A stretch of DNA of 64,000 nucleotides from Marinithermofilum abyssi (lineage in GTDB: Bacteria; Bacillota; Bacilli; Thermoactinomycetales; DSM-45169). A model generated the notes under the pieces. It was not told the origin of the DNA, did not search any database, and saw only the letters and a list, made by a program, of their open reading frames with translations. Numbering within the stretch: position 1 is the first letter of the stretch; each line of letters starts with the position of its first letter. Below, one piece after another: positions 18,944-26,843 of this stretch. The position numbers and the translations under genes were made by a program. The stretch lies in assembly GCF_014641195.1 (NCBI RefSeq), contig NZ_BMHQ01000009.1, positions 62,566-126,565 on the forward strand. The letters are read 5' to 3'.

Positions 18944-19122
18944 TTCTCTCCCTCCTTTTTTCTCTAAAGAAAATTCTTTTGGGAAGAATCCGACCCATGG
19001 GAATCATTCGACAACGGATCCCTTGAGTCCTCCTTTTGCCGGGGTCATAGGCAAAGCGTCGCCCATTGTGTATAATGAAAAAGACGAAACCGGATCGAGC
19101 GGAAGAAAGGAGCGGCACCAAC

Positions 19123-19596
19123 ATGAGTCAACCGAAGGTGGAGCGGCTAAAAATCAACTATAAAACCTTGGAAGAATTTCAAAAGTTCCGCGAATACGGG
19201 CTTCAAGAGCTTTCCATGTTGGAGGACCTGCAGGCAAACATTATCGAGAACGACAGCAACTCCCCTTTTTACGGCATTTACGTGGATGGAAACCTGGTCG
19301 CCCGAATCAGCCTATACCGCATCGATGCCAAATATGACCGGTACTTTGAACCTGCACAGGATTATTATGAATTATGGAAATTGGAAGTGCTTCCGCAATA
19401 CCGTGAACGGGACTTCGGCACGGCACTGGTCAACCATGCCAAAAGTTTGGGACTGCCCATCAAGACCAATGCCCGGTGCCGTTCCGATGAGTTCTGGTTG
19501 AAAATGGGCTTTCAGCCTGTAAACTATGACCCGATGAGAGACCGCGGAGAAAATCCCTTTGTCTGGCTGCCTCCGGGGGTTCAGTTGCGCGGCTGA
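19123..19596 (+). CDS. ylbP: YlbP-type GNAT acetyltransferase
   Basis: 157 residues from ATG 19123, with AAAGGAGCGG upstream; an earlier in-frame Met lacks a site. GNAT fold: a central strand LWKLEVLPQYRERDFGTAL resembling the acetyl-CoA-binding V-x-P-x-x-x-G-x-G pattern, then ALVNHAKSLG. The acceptor is unknown. It matches B. subtilis YlbP in size and in position next to the gerR-type gene. A TATAAT at 19071 suggests its own promoter, though no clear -35 is seen. Convergent with the next gene, sharing a terminator. Confidence 0.87.
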   Translation: MSQPKVERLKINYKTLEEFQKFREYGLQELSMLEDLQANIIENDSNSPFYGIYVDGNLVARISLYRIDAKYDRYFEPAQDYYELWKLEVLPQYRERDFGTALVNHAKSLGLPIKTNARCRSDEFWLKMGFQPVNYDPMRDRGENPFVWLPPGVQLRG

Positions 19597-19605
19597 ACAA
19601 CACAA

Positions 19606-19637
19606 AACACCCCGCCTGTCTGTGGCGGGATGTTTTT
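19606..19637. terminator. Bidirectional terminator between ylbP and gerR-like gene
   Basis: About 10-base-pair stem (AACACCCCGCC / GGCGGGATGTT, one mismatch) followed by six T on the plus strand and preceded by an A-rich stretch that serves the minus strand. Confidence 0.75.
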
Positions 19638-20254
19638 TATTTATCCACTCGTTCCAAGTTCCCGTTGGAATCCATCCGAAACTTGGATTTCACTTCCAGT
19701 TCCTCACTCTCATCCAGGAGCGCCAACTTGCGTGCGCGATCCATGATTTGGATGAGGGCTTTGTAATCATCATTGACTGCCCGATAATCGGTCTGTACAT
19801 TGTTCAAGCGGCTTTTCATCTCTTCATTTTCCTTCTGCAAGACCTCGATCTGTGCTTCCCGTTCTTCGATCGCTTTCTCCAATTCCTGTTGCCGCTTTCG
19901 CATCTCCGTCACGTCCAGCTTATGTTGGCGAAGATAACGGATAATGGAATCAAGGGATACCGCTCGATCCAGTGACAGCCCCGGAGCGGACTCGGCGATT
20001 CGGCTACGACGTGCTCCTTTTTCCTTATTTCGTTTTTGCCGATGGGATTTGGCAATTTGGATCGCCGCCTCGTACTTTTTGCGAACACAGCTGTTCCATC
20101 GAAACCCGCACGCCGCCGGTGTACGGCCGAGTTTTTCAGCTACTTCTTCAAAAGCGGTCAATTGAGTGCTTCCTTCCCGAATATGACGAAGGGTGATTTC
20201 CGCCAACACCAAATCATCGTCAGGTGTCCAAGCATCTTGTCGTTTTACAGCCAT
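19637..20254 (-). CDS. gerR: GerR/RsfA-family sporulation transcription factor
   Basis: 205 residues from ATG 20254 ([15 protein letters not shown]), the family's usual beginning; GGAGG lies 13 bases upstream, rather far, so a start at 20296 is a weaker alternative. N-terminal Myb/SANT-like DNA-binding segment ([20 protein letters not shown] to [16 protein letters not shown]), a basic linker, then a long coiled coil (about 115-185). RsfA works in the prespore, GerR (YlbO) in the mother cell. Position beside ylbP favours the GerR branch. Confidence 0.85.
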   Translation of the reverse strand: MAVKRQDAWTPDDDLVLAEITLRHIREGSTQLTAFEEVAEKLGRTPAACGFRWNSCVRKKYEAAIQIAKSHRQKRNKEKGARRSRIAESAPGLSLDRAVSLDSIIRYLRQHKLDVTEMRKRQQELEKAIEEREAQIEVLQKENEEMKSRLNNVQTDYRAVNDDYKALIQIMDRARKLALLDESEELEVKSKFRMDSNGNLERVDK

Positions 20255-20416
20255 AGGTCGTGGTCTACCTCCAATCCGTTTTACCGGTCTTTCCATTGTT
20301 TCGATTTGTTCTATCTGTATGCAATTGCTATAAAGCGTAGTATATGTAACTAGTAATTTTTATAACCGAAAGCTTCCCATGCTATACGTCCGTCCCGAAA
20401 AACCGCCGAAACACAA

Positions 20417-20445
20417 AGATGGAAGACCTAATCGGTCTTCCATCT
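20417..20445. other. Perfect 12-bp hairpin upstream of gerR-like gene
   Basis: AGATGGAAGACC and its exact complement separated by five bases. Neither side carries a U tract, so it is not a standard terminator; it lies between the 43-codon ORF stop and the gerR-like gene. Confidence 0.5.
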
Positions 20446-20469
20446 GATTGACAAACCTCTCAAGTCCGG

Positions 20470-20601
20470 CTAAAAGTCTTTTCGACACACCGCTCCCTTT
20501 TCAATATCACAGATATAACTGTACCGCTTCAAATGTGGGCGTAGCGGCACATAGACTAAATTCCCCATGGGTTTAATGACCGAGACGCGAGCCCCATGCA
20601 T
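20470..20601 (-). CDS. Small conserved-looking protein, 43 aa, unknown
   Basis: Reading frame of 43 codons starting ATGCAT at 20601, with GAGAGG six bases ahead, and beginning 10 bases after the stop of the enoyl-CoA hydratase-like gene, so probably co-transcribed. The protein begins MHGARVSVIKPMGNLVY and has two Cys (CDIEKGAVCRKDF) that could bind metal or form a disulfide. I do not recognise a family. Codon use looks like its neighbours. It could be a genuine small protein or chance; the ribosome site and spacing favour the former. Confidence 0.5.
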   Translation of the reverse strand: MHGARVSVIKPMGNLVYVPLRPHLKRYSYICDIEKGAVCRKDF

Positions 20602-20611
20602 GATGTGCCTC

Positions 20612-21388
20612 TCATTCTTCTGATGGTTTGTCTCGTCGTTGCAAGAAAGATTTCACCGCTTGCCGATGTTCCTCCGTTTCCCACAATTGCGAGCAGCTGC
20701 GGGCTTCCATCTCCGCTAAAGACTCCAAAGCAGCTCCTTGGACCGATGCCCGTACCAAACGGACGTAGTTGGTAATCACCCCTAAGGAGGCATGGCACAG
20801 ATTGTCAGCAAAGCGCTGCACATGAGCGGTAAAAGAATCATCGGGGACCAACTGATGGACCCAACCCGCCTCCCATGCTTCACGGGCTGAAATCCAGTCC
20901 CCGGTCAACAACCAACGGAGCGCGATTCCGCGGTCCATCTGTGACAGGAGCCGGCTCCCCCCGCCCCAGCCGGAAGTGATGCCCATCCGCGACTGAACAA
21001 AAGCAAACCGGGCATTTTCCGAAGCCAACCGGAAGTCGCAACTGGCGGCAATTTCACAGCCGCCTCCTACAGCCGCTCCCTGTACCGCAGCCACCGTCGG
21101 CTTCTCCAATTGATGGAGACAGTGCAACACTTGTCCCATCCGCCTCATAAAGGGATATACCTCTTCAGCAGTGGAGTGCTGGTGCAATTCATCCAGATCG
21201 CCGCCGGAAACAAACCCCCGGGCATTTCCGGTTAAAACCAGCACTTTGACCCGATCATCCTGTTCCCACAGTCGTATTTGCTCTTCCAACTCCTGCATCA
21301 TCTGGCGATTCACCGCATTGCGAACCAGGGGCCTATTAAACTGAATCCAGCCTGCGGCTCCTTCCCGATACACTTTCAGCGTCTCCAT
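20612..21388 (-). CDS. Enoyl-CoA hydratase/isomerase family protein
   Basis: 258 residues from ATG 21388 (METLKVYREG) after GGGGGGATAGAG; the open frame continues far upstream without support. Crotonase fold with oxyanion-hole segments RGFVSGGDLDE and AAVQGAAVGGGCEIAASCD. The second catalytic Glu position of true hydratases appears to be absent: the segment reads FAFVQSRMGITSGWGGGSRL. A similar MGI-x-x-x-WGG motif occurs in ethylmalonyl-CoA decarboxylase-type members, so a decarboxylase or isomerase role is as likely as hydration. It is not part of the yng-like operon. Confidence 0.8.
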   Translation of the reverse strand: METLKVYREGAAGWIQFNRPLVRNAVNRQMMQELEEQIRLWEQDDRVKVLVLTGNARGFVSGGDLDELHQHSTAEEVYPFMRRMGQVLHCLHQLEKPTVAAVQGAAVGGGCEIAASCDFRLASENARFAFVQSRMGITSGWGGGSRLLSQMDRGIALRWLLTGDWISAREAWEAGWVHQLVPDDSFTAHVQRFADNLCHASLGVITNYVRLVRASVQGAALESLAEMEARSCSQLWETEEHRQAVKSFLQRRDKPSEE

Positions 21389-21447
21389 CTCTATCCCCCC
21401 GTAATTCAATGCATGGATCCAAAGGGAGCAGCACAAACTACAAGTGC

Positions 21448-21477
21448 TTGATCCCCGACTTTTCTTAAGGTTATAAT
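21448..21477 (+). promoter_or_regulatory. Sigma-A promoter of the DUF2626 gene
   Basis: TTGATC (21448), 18-base spacer, TATAAT (21472). Predicted start near 21484 leaves a leader of about 145 bases. Confidence 0.65.
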
Positions 21478-21501
21478 GAGTTATACCATTAGCGGTGAAA
21501 T

Positions 21502-21555
21502 GGGCAAAAATCAACTTATGGGATGACCCAGCCTCAGGGCCGCCCGCCTTTGCCC
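21502..21555 (+). other. Possible three-way-junction leader of the DUF2626 gene
   Basis: GGGCAAA pairs with TTTGCCC 40 bases later, enclosing two hairpins, TGGG-ATGA-CCCA and GCC-TCAG-GGC. Resembles a small riboswitch-like fold but matches no consensus I know. Confidence 0.3.
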
Positions 21556-21628
21556 CGAAGAGAAGGAAAAGAAAACGGTTTCCTTTCCTGGTGAACGCCC
21601 ATACTGACGACGAAGGAGTGTTACATAC

Positions 21629-21856
21629 ATGGACCGCATGTTTCGCGTATTGGGTTTCTGGTGTTTGGTCATGGCCTTGATGTTTATGGCTGGTCAAATG
21701 AATGTGGTGGCAGGACTTTTCTTCCTTCAAACCGTGCTCTTTTTTGGATTGGGGTACATGCGTTATACCGAACGGACCTATATGTACCTTTTCGGCGGTT
21801 ACATGGTGATCGCTTTCATCGGCATTGTCTACTGGTCCTTCTTCCAGATGGACTAA
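21629..21856 (+). CDS. DUF2626 small membrane protein (YqgY-like)
   Basis: 75 residues, two to three membrane helices, beginning MDRMFRVLGFW as in the DUF2626 family of Bacillales; the motif YMRYTERTYMYLFGGYM is also family-like. Function unknown. GAAGGAGTG precedes the ATG, a sigma-A promoter lies about 150 bases upstream, and a terminator follows, so it is a single-gene unit. In B. subtilis the relative yqgY lies near the MBL-fold gene yqgX; here the YqgX-like gene is 7 kb away. Confidence 0.85.
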   Translation: MDRMFRVLGFWCLVMALMFMAGQMNVVAGLFFLQTVLFFGLGYMRYTERTYMYLFGGYMVIAFIGIVYWSFFQMD

Positions 21857-21883
21857 AATCATCGATTTCACCGCTTGCCCGCT

Positions 21884-21908
21884 GGCTCCCAGAGAGGGGG
21901 CTTTTTTT
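21884..21908 (+). terminator. Terminator of the DUF2626 gene
   Basis: Six-pair stem (GCTCCC / GGGGGC, one wobble) followed by seven T. It overlaps the end of the convergent methyltransferase gene by two bases. Confidence 0.7.
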
Positions 21909-23010
21909 ATGGCCACCGCGGCAAACAGAGGCCTTTGGTTTGGATCATCACCTGAAAGGCATCCCCCATTCCGCCGGGAGCGATTAGCTGCCGAACGGCC
22001 CGGTTCCGTTTGTGGTCCGGGTGAAAAGGATCGGCGCTTTGCACCGGCTGCACCCAATCCAAAATCCCCGCCCCTTGTAAAAAACGGGATTGGGATTGAT
22101 ATACCCAGCGCCGCAATCCCAGCTGATGGCCCCACCGTTCCAGCGCGGTGAAATTGACATCCGCCGTGATATCTGCTTCCCCCGGGTTTTGGTATACATC
22201 GGTATGCAGCCGATGGTTTTCATAACAACGCCAAGTGCCTTTCAACCGGTGCGGTGCGGTCAACTCATGGGACAACCCTCCGTAATCTACCGTGATCAAT
22301 AATCCCCGCTCCCACCATTGCGTGGCATCATGTATCCACTGTTTTGCCTCCAGGTTGATTTCCGTCTCCTGGCCTTCTGTCAAGTGCACATCCATTTCTT
22401 CGATATATCGGGCAAGTTCTGGAGTGGAGAGCGGCCCCTCGCACTCAGCGAAGCCCTCCTGATCGGGGGCCAGGGTCACATAAATTTCAAGCAAACAGCC
22501 CTGACGCTGGCGAACCCGGTGAAAAGGCATGGCATCCAGCAGCTCATTGCTGATGATGCACGTACACCCTCCCGGCGGAATCTGATCCCAGTTATCCACC
22601 CAATGCACGATACCGCGAAATTCATGGAGGCGTTGTTGTTGCTGTGCCCGGTGATCGGGGCTGACATCCAAGAGATAACTAACGACCTCTTTCGGTGAAA
22701 GTCCTTCCCGTATCCATTCCCGAAGGATTTGTTCCGTCAGACGCCCGTCTCCGGCACCCGCCTCCACCAGCACGAAGGGAGCCTGTCCCCAAAACCGCCG
22801 CAGAAACCGTCCCCATGTTCGACCAAACACCTCCCCCACAAAGGGGCTGGTATAAAAATCCCCTTCCGGTCCGAGCTTTTTCCGGTTACCGGTATAATAA
22901 CCCCAGCGGGGATGGTATAAGGCCAACTCCATATATCTCCGAAACGGGATTCTCCCGGCTGGAGCATTCCGGATCTCCTGTATGATCGCTTGTTTCAGTT
23001 CAGCCGTCAT
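21907..23010 (-). CDS. MidA/NDUFAF7-type SAM-dependent protein methyltransferase
   Basis: 367 residues from ATG 23010 after TTGGAGGGAAGGT. Class I methyltransferase of the DUF185 family; human NDUFAF7 methylates an arginine of complex I. Seen: the conserved N-terminus RRYMELALYHPRWGYY, GDFYTSPFVGEVFGR, the SAM loop LVEAGAGDGRLTEQIL, and SNELLDAMPFHRV. In Bacillales without a classical complex I the target is unknown. It is transcribed separately from cysK (163-base gap). Confidence 0.9.
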   Translation of the reverse strand: MTAELKQAIIQEIRNAPAGRIPFRRYMELALYHPRWGYYTGNRKKLGPEGDFYTSPFVGEVFGRTWGRFLRRFWGQAPFVLVEAGAGDGRLTEQILREWIREGLSPKEVVSYLLDVSPDHRAQQQQRLHEFRGIVHWVDNWDQIPPGGCTCIISNELLDAMPFHRVRQRQGCLLEIYVTLAPDQEGFAECEGPLSTPELARYIEEMDVHLTEGQETEINLEAKQWIHDATQWWERGLLITVDYGGLSHELTAPHRLKGTWRCYENHRLHTDVYQNPGEADITADVNFTALERWGHQLGLRRWVYQSQSRFLQGAGILDWVQPVQSADPFHPDHKRNRAVRQLIAPGGMGDAFQVMIQTKGLCLPRWP

Positions 23011-23173
23011 ACCTTCCCTCCAAGAGACAAAAGAGGGCAACCCGTAAGTCGCCCTCCCCAAGATGACAAACCCATCCAGCCAACTGGAGAACGCCCTTCT
23101 ACCGTATCTCCTTTTTCCGGCGTCCAGATGTGATATTGTCCGCTCCGAAATAGAGCGTGACTGTGGCGCTTGA

Positions 23174-24133
23174 TTATGCGAACAGATCCGTGCTCAGATA
23201 ACGTTCTCCCGTGTCCGGAGCGATGCATACCACCCGTTTTCCGGGCTCCAGACGACGGGCGATTTGTAAGGCGGCCCATACCGATGCCCCCGAGGAAGGA
23301 CCGACGAGAATGCCTTCCATCCGCGCCAGTTTGCGGACTGTCTCGGCAGCATCTTCATCCGTCACATGAACGATTTCATCATAGATCTCCTGGTTTAGAA
23401 TGGGCGGAATAAATCCGGGACTGGTGCCCGGGAGTTTATGAGGACCCGGCTTACCGCCAGCCAAAACAGGAGAACCTTTTGGTTCCACCACGGCGATATG
23501 TAGTCCGGTGTAATGTTGTTTTAACACCTCTCCCGTGCCGGTAATGGTACCCCCGGTACCGGCTGTGGCCACAAATGCGTGCAGCTGTTCTCCCATCTGC
23601 TCAATAATCTCAGGCCCAGTGGTTTTACGGTGAACATCCGGATTAAACTCATTCTCAAACTGCAACGGCATAAACGCATTCGGGATGCTTTCCACCAACT
23701 CCTTGGCCCGCCGGATCGCCCCTGGCATCCGTTCATCCCCCGGCGTCAGCTCCACTTCCGCGCCGTAGGCTTTCAGAATGTTGATCCGTTCGGCGCTCAT
23801 GGTATCGGGCATCACTAAGATCGTCCGGTATCCTTTGGATGCCCCTACCAATGCCAACCCAATCCCGGTATTGCCGCTGGTCGGTTCCACAATCGTGGCC
23901 CCCGGCTTCAGCCACCCCTTCTCTTCCGCCGCCCGAATCATATTGAAAGCCGTCCGATCCTTCACACTGCCGCCGGGATTAAAACGTTCCAGCTTCACAT
24001 ATACTTCGGCGTCCTGTTCCCCAGTCAGCCGATTCAAGCGAACAAGCGGAGTTCTCCCGATCAGATCGGTGATTTTGTCCGCTGCTGTCGCCCACGACTG
24101 AGAGGTTACTTTGTTTCCGTCGGCCCGGTCCAT
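23174..24133 (-). CDS. cysK: Cysteine synthase (O-acetylserine sulfhydrylase)
   Basis: 319 residues, fold-type II PLP enzyme making cysteine from O-acetylserine and sulfide. PLP Lys in NPGGSVKDR near residue 52; substrate loop TSGNTG; phosphate-binding loop TAGTGGTITGTGEVL; C-terminal GPSSGAS. A homocysteine-tolerant or CBS-like specificity is possible but not evident. The ATG at 24133 lies inside the 3' end of the rhodanese gene (28-base overlap) with AAAGGAGGG upstream, so the two are translationally linked and probably share the CstR-like operator. Confidence 0.92.
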   Translation of the reverse strand: MDRADGNKVTSQSWATAADKITDLIGRTPLVRLNRLTGEQDAEVYVKLERFNPGGSVKDRTAFNMIRAAEEKGWLKPGATIVEPTSGNTGIGLALVGASKGYRTILVMPDTMSAERINILKAYGAEVELTPGDERMPGAIRRAKELVESIPNAFMPLQFENEFNPDVHRKTTGPEIIEQMGEQLHAFVATAGTGGTITGTGEVLKQHYTGLHIAVVEPKGSPVLAGGKPGPHKLPGTSPGFIPPILNQEIYDEIVHVTDEDAAETVRKLARMEGILVGPSSGASVWAALQIARRLEPGKRVVCIAPDTGERYLSTDLFA

Positions 24134-24432
24134 TCCAACATCCCTCCTTTGAGGTTAAACAGGCGTTTGAATCCTTTTTCGGACAAGACTTTGGCAGCGA
24201 ACACACTGCGCCGTCCGCTGCGGCAGACCAAAAGGAGATCCCGATCTTTATGAGGCACCAGCTCTCCTGCCCGTTCCTCCATTTGGTCATGGGGAATATG
24301 GATCGCTCCGGGAATGTGCCCCGCTTCATACTCTTCGTCGGTACGCACATCGACAACGAGATATTTTTCCTTCTCCTGATCATAGGCCCGGCTCAACTTT
24401 TCCGCTTCCACATCGGTATACGCTTTTTCCAT
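24106..24432 (-). CDS. Rhodanese-like sulfurtransferase, single domain
   Basis: 108 residues, one rhodanese domain. LVVDVRTDEEYEAGHIPGAIHIP is the CH2A-type motif, and the active-site loop is CRSGRRS with the catalytic Cys near residue 78. It moves persulfide sulfur. Encoded together with cysK and directly behind a palindrome of the type bound by CstR persulfide sensors, it probably links sulfide or persulfide handling to cysteine synthesis. Ribosome site GGAGGG before ATG 24432. Confidence 0.92.
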   Translation of the reverse strand: MEKAYTDVEAEKLSRAYDQEKEKYLVVDVRTDEEYEAGHIPGAIHIPHDQMEERAGELVPHKDRDLLLVCRSGRRSVFAAKVLSEKGFKRLFNLKGGMLEWTGPTETK

Positions 24433-24494
24433 AGGGATCCCTCCACTGTCTAATTCAAGTATTTCCTATATGATAACATGTATTAACCGCCTCT

Positions 24495-24511
24495 ATAACC
24501 CCAGGGGGTAT
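24495..24511. promoter_or_regulatory. CstR/CsoR-type operator upstream of rhodanese-cysK
   Basis: ATAACCCCAGGGGGTAT is a near-perfect palindrome built from CCCC and GGGG flanked by ATA/TAT, the pattern recognised by CstR-type members of the CsoR family. It lies 63 bases before the rhodanese start, with no U tract, so it is more likely an operator than a terminator. No cstR gene is in the window. Confidence 0.55.
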
Positions 24512-24517
24512 GTTTCA

Positions 24518-25054
24518 TCAGGGGTTTTTCGGTAAGATTTCTTGGGTATATCCTTCGATCAGTCCTTCATCCATTTGCCCCGACACTTTCCGTTGAATGC
24601 TTCCGTCCGGGCCGATAAACAGACTGGAAGGGATCGGACCGATTTGATACAACCGGGTTACCTTTCGATCACGGTCCAACACGACAGGAAAGGTGAGCTC
24701 CAATTGGTGGGTAAACCCCTGCACCGCCACCTCCGTCTCCGCGATATTCACCCCGACGACCACGAACCCTTTGCCTTTGTATTTTTCATAGACCGATTGG
24801 ATGGCCGGCATTTCTTCCCGGCAAGGTTTGCACCAGGAAGCCCAGAAGTTGAGCAGAACTCCCTTGCCCCGCAAATCGCTCAGCTTTAGTTCCTTTCCAT
24901 CCAGCGTTTTTAAGGTGAAATCCGGCACGGGCTGCCCTTCTTCCAACCCTTTTTGTTTTCCTTGATCCATACTCTGATACAGAGCGAAAGCTACCAATCC
25001 TGCCATCACCAAAAACAAAATTCGACGCAGCCAGTACCTTGTCTGCTTGTTCAT
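24518..25054 (-). CDS. TlpA/ResA-type membrane-anchored thioredoxin (copy 1)
   Basis: 178 residues: N-terminal signal anchor (about 10-28), then a thioredoxin fold facing outward. Active site WASWCKPC near residue 72, followed by the cis-Pro segment [14 protein letters not shown]. Reduces disulfides on the outer face, for example in apocytochrome c or sporulation proteins (ResA/StoA roles). The CKPC dipeptide differs from the CEPC of B. subtilis ResA, so the substrate is uncertain. Same strand as ccdA and the second TlpA copy. Confidence 0.87.
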   Translation of the reverse strand: MNKQTRYWLRRILFLVMAGLVAFALYQSMDQGKQKGLEEGQPVPDFTLKTLDGKELKLSDLRGKGVLLNFWASWCKPCREEMPAIQSVYEKYKGKGFVVVGVNIAETEVAVQGFTHQLELTFPVVLDRDRKVTRLYQIGPIPSSLFIGPDGSIQRKVSGQMDEGLIEGYTQEILPKNP

Positions 25055-25173
25055 TTGGAAACACCCTTTTTGCTGTACTTTTTTACAATTGAGCCGATAA
25101 CCAAGAAGCCTGATCGTATGGAATCGTCACAGACCATTATAACGTAAGAATCGCAACAGACGGAGCGGCCAAT

Positions 25174-25203
25174 AAAACAGCCCAACGGATCTATCCGCTG
25201 GGC
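25174..25203 (-). terminator. Terminator of ccdA
   Basis: About 11-base-pair stem (GCCCAGCGGAT / ATCCGTTGGGC, one wobble) followed by TGTTTTATT on the minus strand. Confidence 0.65.
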
Positions 25204-25224
25204 ACGTCGATGGTGTTTGGAAGA

Positions 25225-25938
25225 TTAAAAACCGGTAAACCCGCCGGTAAATTGCGTCAACCAGTTAATGATCATCGTCATTTGATTGAAATAGAGCAAG
25301 ACACCCGCGATCACCATCATGGCTCCGCCTGCTTTCATCAACCCTTGGGAGTAGCGGAGGATCCAGCGGGTGCGTCCCAGGAAAAACGCCATGACGAAGA
25401 AAGGGATCGCAAACCCCAGTGTATAAGCGGTGATATAAGCCAAGCCGGCGGCAGGATTGGCAGCAGCCATATATAAAACAGACCCCAGAATCGGGCCTAC
25501 ACAGGGCGTCCACCCCGCTGCAAACCCGATCCCCACCAAGGTGGAACCCAAATAGCCCCATCGCTTCCCGCCGATATTCAGCCGTTTTTCCCGCATCATA
25601 AAGCCGGGCTGAAAGATGCCGAGCAAAAACAACCCCATCACAGCCAACAATACGCCGCCCAGCATTCGAATCGTATCCTGATACTCCTTGAACAACTTGC
25701 CGACGGCACTGGCGGAGAAGCCCAATGCAAAGTAGATGATGGAAAAGCCCAAGATGAAAAAGAGCGTATGTATCATCGTCTTTCGCCGCAATTCCGCCGA
25801 CTGTTCTTTATCTTGGAGCTGACTCACCGACACCCCGGTGATATAGGACAGATAAGAAGGATATAAAGGAAGGCAGCAGGGAGAAATAAAAGACAGCACC
25901 CCTGCAGCAAAGGCCAGCCATATACTTACATCCGCCAT
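25225..25938 (-). CDS. ccdA: CcdA, thiol-disulfide electron carrier of cytochrome c biogenesis
   Basis: 237 residues, six membrane helices. The two redox Cys regions of the family are present: ISPCCLPLYPSYLSY in helix 1 and GWTPCVGPILGSV in helix 4. CcdA passes electrons from cytoplasmic thioredoxin to outward-facing TlpA/ResA proteins. It is flanked by two such proteins on the same strand, which supports a local electron chain. Ribosome site GAGAGGAGTG before the ATG. Confidence 0.94.
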   Translation of the reverse strand: MADVSIWLAFAAGVLSFISPCCLPLYPSYLSYITGVSVSQLQDKEQSAELRRKTMIHTLFFILGFSIIYFALGFSASAVGKLFKEYQDTIRMLGGVLLAVMGLFLLGIFQPGFMMREKRLNIGGKRWGYLGSTLVGIGFAAGWTPCVGPILGSVLYMAAANPAAGLAYITAYTLGFAIPFFVMAFFLGRTRWILRYSQGLMKAGGAMMVIAGVLLYFNQMTMIINWLTQFTGGFTGF

Positions 25939-25966
25939 GGACCGACACTCCTCTCTTTTGTTTCTG

Positions 25967-26584
25967 TCAGCCGGACGTCACCATTTTCAGTAGTTCTTGC
26001 AGTTGATCCTTGGTCATCGCCCCAATTACCACTTTAACAATCTCGCCCTCCGTGTTCACAATGACAGTTTGAGGAATGCCTGTCACGTTGTATTCCTGGG
26101 CCACTTCTCCGGTTTCATCCAGCAGGATCGGGAAGGTGAACTTTTCTTTTTGGATGTATTTTTTCATCTCATCGGGATTGTCCTGAACCGCCAAATTGAC
26201 CATATGAAAGTTGACTTTCCCTTTATATTGCTCGTAGGCCTCCTGAATATGGGGCATCTCTGCCTTGCACGGCGGACACCAGGAAGCCCAGAAATTGATC
26301 AGAGCCGGTTTGCCGTCGTTATCCGACAATCGAACTTCTTTCCCATCCATTGTCTTCAATGTAAAATCCGGCGCGCGAAATCCTTCCTGAGGCCGCTCTT
26401 CCCGACTTCCCTTCCCTTGGGAAACCGGCTGCTCCTCTTTTTTCTTCGACGTATCCACTGCGGTTTTGGAAGAAGAGGGTTGGGAAGCTTTTTCTTTGGA
26501 TCCTCCCGCCCAGATCGCTCCTGCCACCGCCACCACAATCACCAGACCGACCACCATATTTCGAATCAATTGCCCCTTCACCAT
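25967..26584 (-). CDS. TlpA/ResA-type membrane-anchored thioredoxin (copy 2)
   Basis: 205 residues from ATG 26584, chosen for GAAGGGGATGG upstream. One N-terminal membrane helix, a charged and Ser/Lys-rich linker (about 30-70), then a thioredoxin domain with active site FWASWCPPC and cis-Pro loop VTGIPQTVIV. CPPC is the common TlpA/CcmG form. The gap to ccdA is 28 bases, so it is probably co-transcribed and the likely main partner of CcdA. The two thioredoxins differ enough that they probably serve different clients. Confidence 0.88.
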   Translation of the reverse strand: MVKGQLIRNMVVGLVIVVAVAGAIWAGGSKEKASQPSSSKTAVDTSKKKEEQPVSQGKGSREERPQEGFRAPDFTLKTMDGKEVRLSDNDGKPALINFWASWCPPCKAEMPHIQEAYEQYKGKVNFHMVNLAVQDNPDEMKKYIQKEKFTFPILLDETGEVAQEYNVTGIPQTVIVNTEGEIVKVVIGAMTKDQLQELLKMVTSG

Positions 26585-26843
26585 TCCATCCCCTTCCGAC
26601 ATGTTGATTCAGCACCGTCCGACCGCCCGGAATCCTCACCGGGTCTTCTCTTTCATCCTTGACAGCTTGTATCTCCATTATATCCTTGCGAGCGGGAAAA
26701 CCCCTAACTTTAGTTATGGGGATGATAGAGAGCGTCGGACGACGGAGGGGTGGTTTTTACCCCTCTCGCAGTTCGACATGTTTTCAGAAAAGTATTTACA
26801 AACAAATGTTCTACTGTTAAAATACAGTTAGTTGCTTATTGAC

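Noticed and set aside
26700-26770. Two CCCC/GGGG palindromes upstream of the second TlpA gene, considered as CsoR-type operators
   Set aside because: Spacing and flanks do not match the CsoR/CstR pattern; more likely simple hairpins at the edge of the IS remnant.
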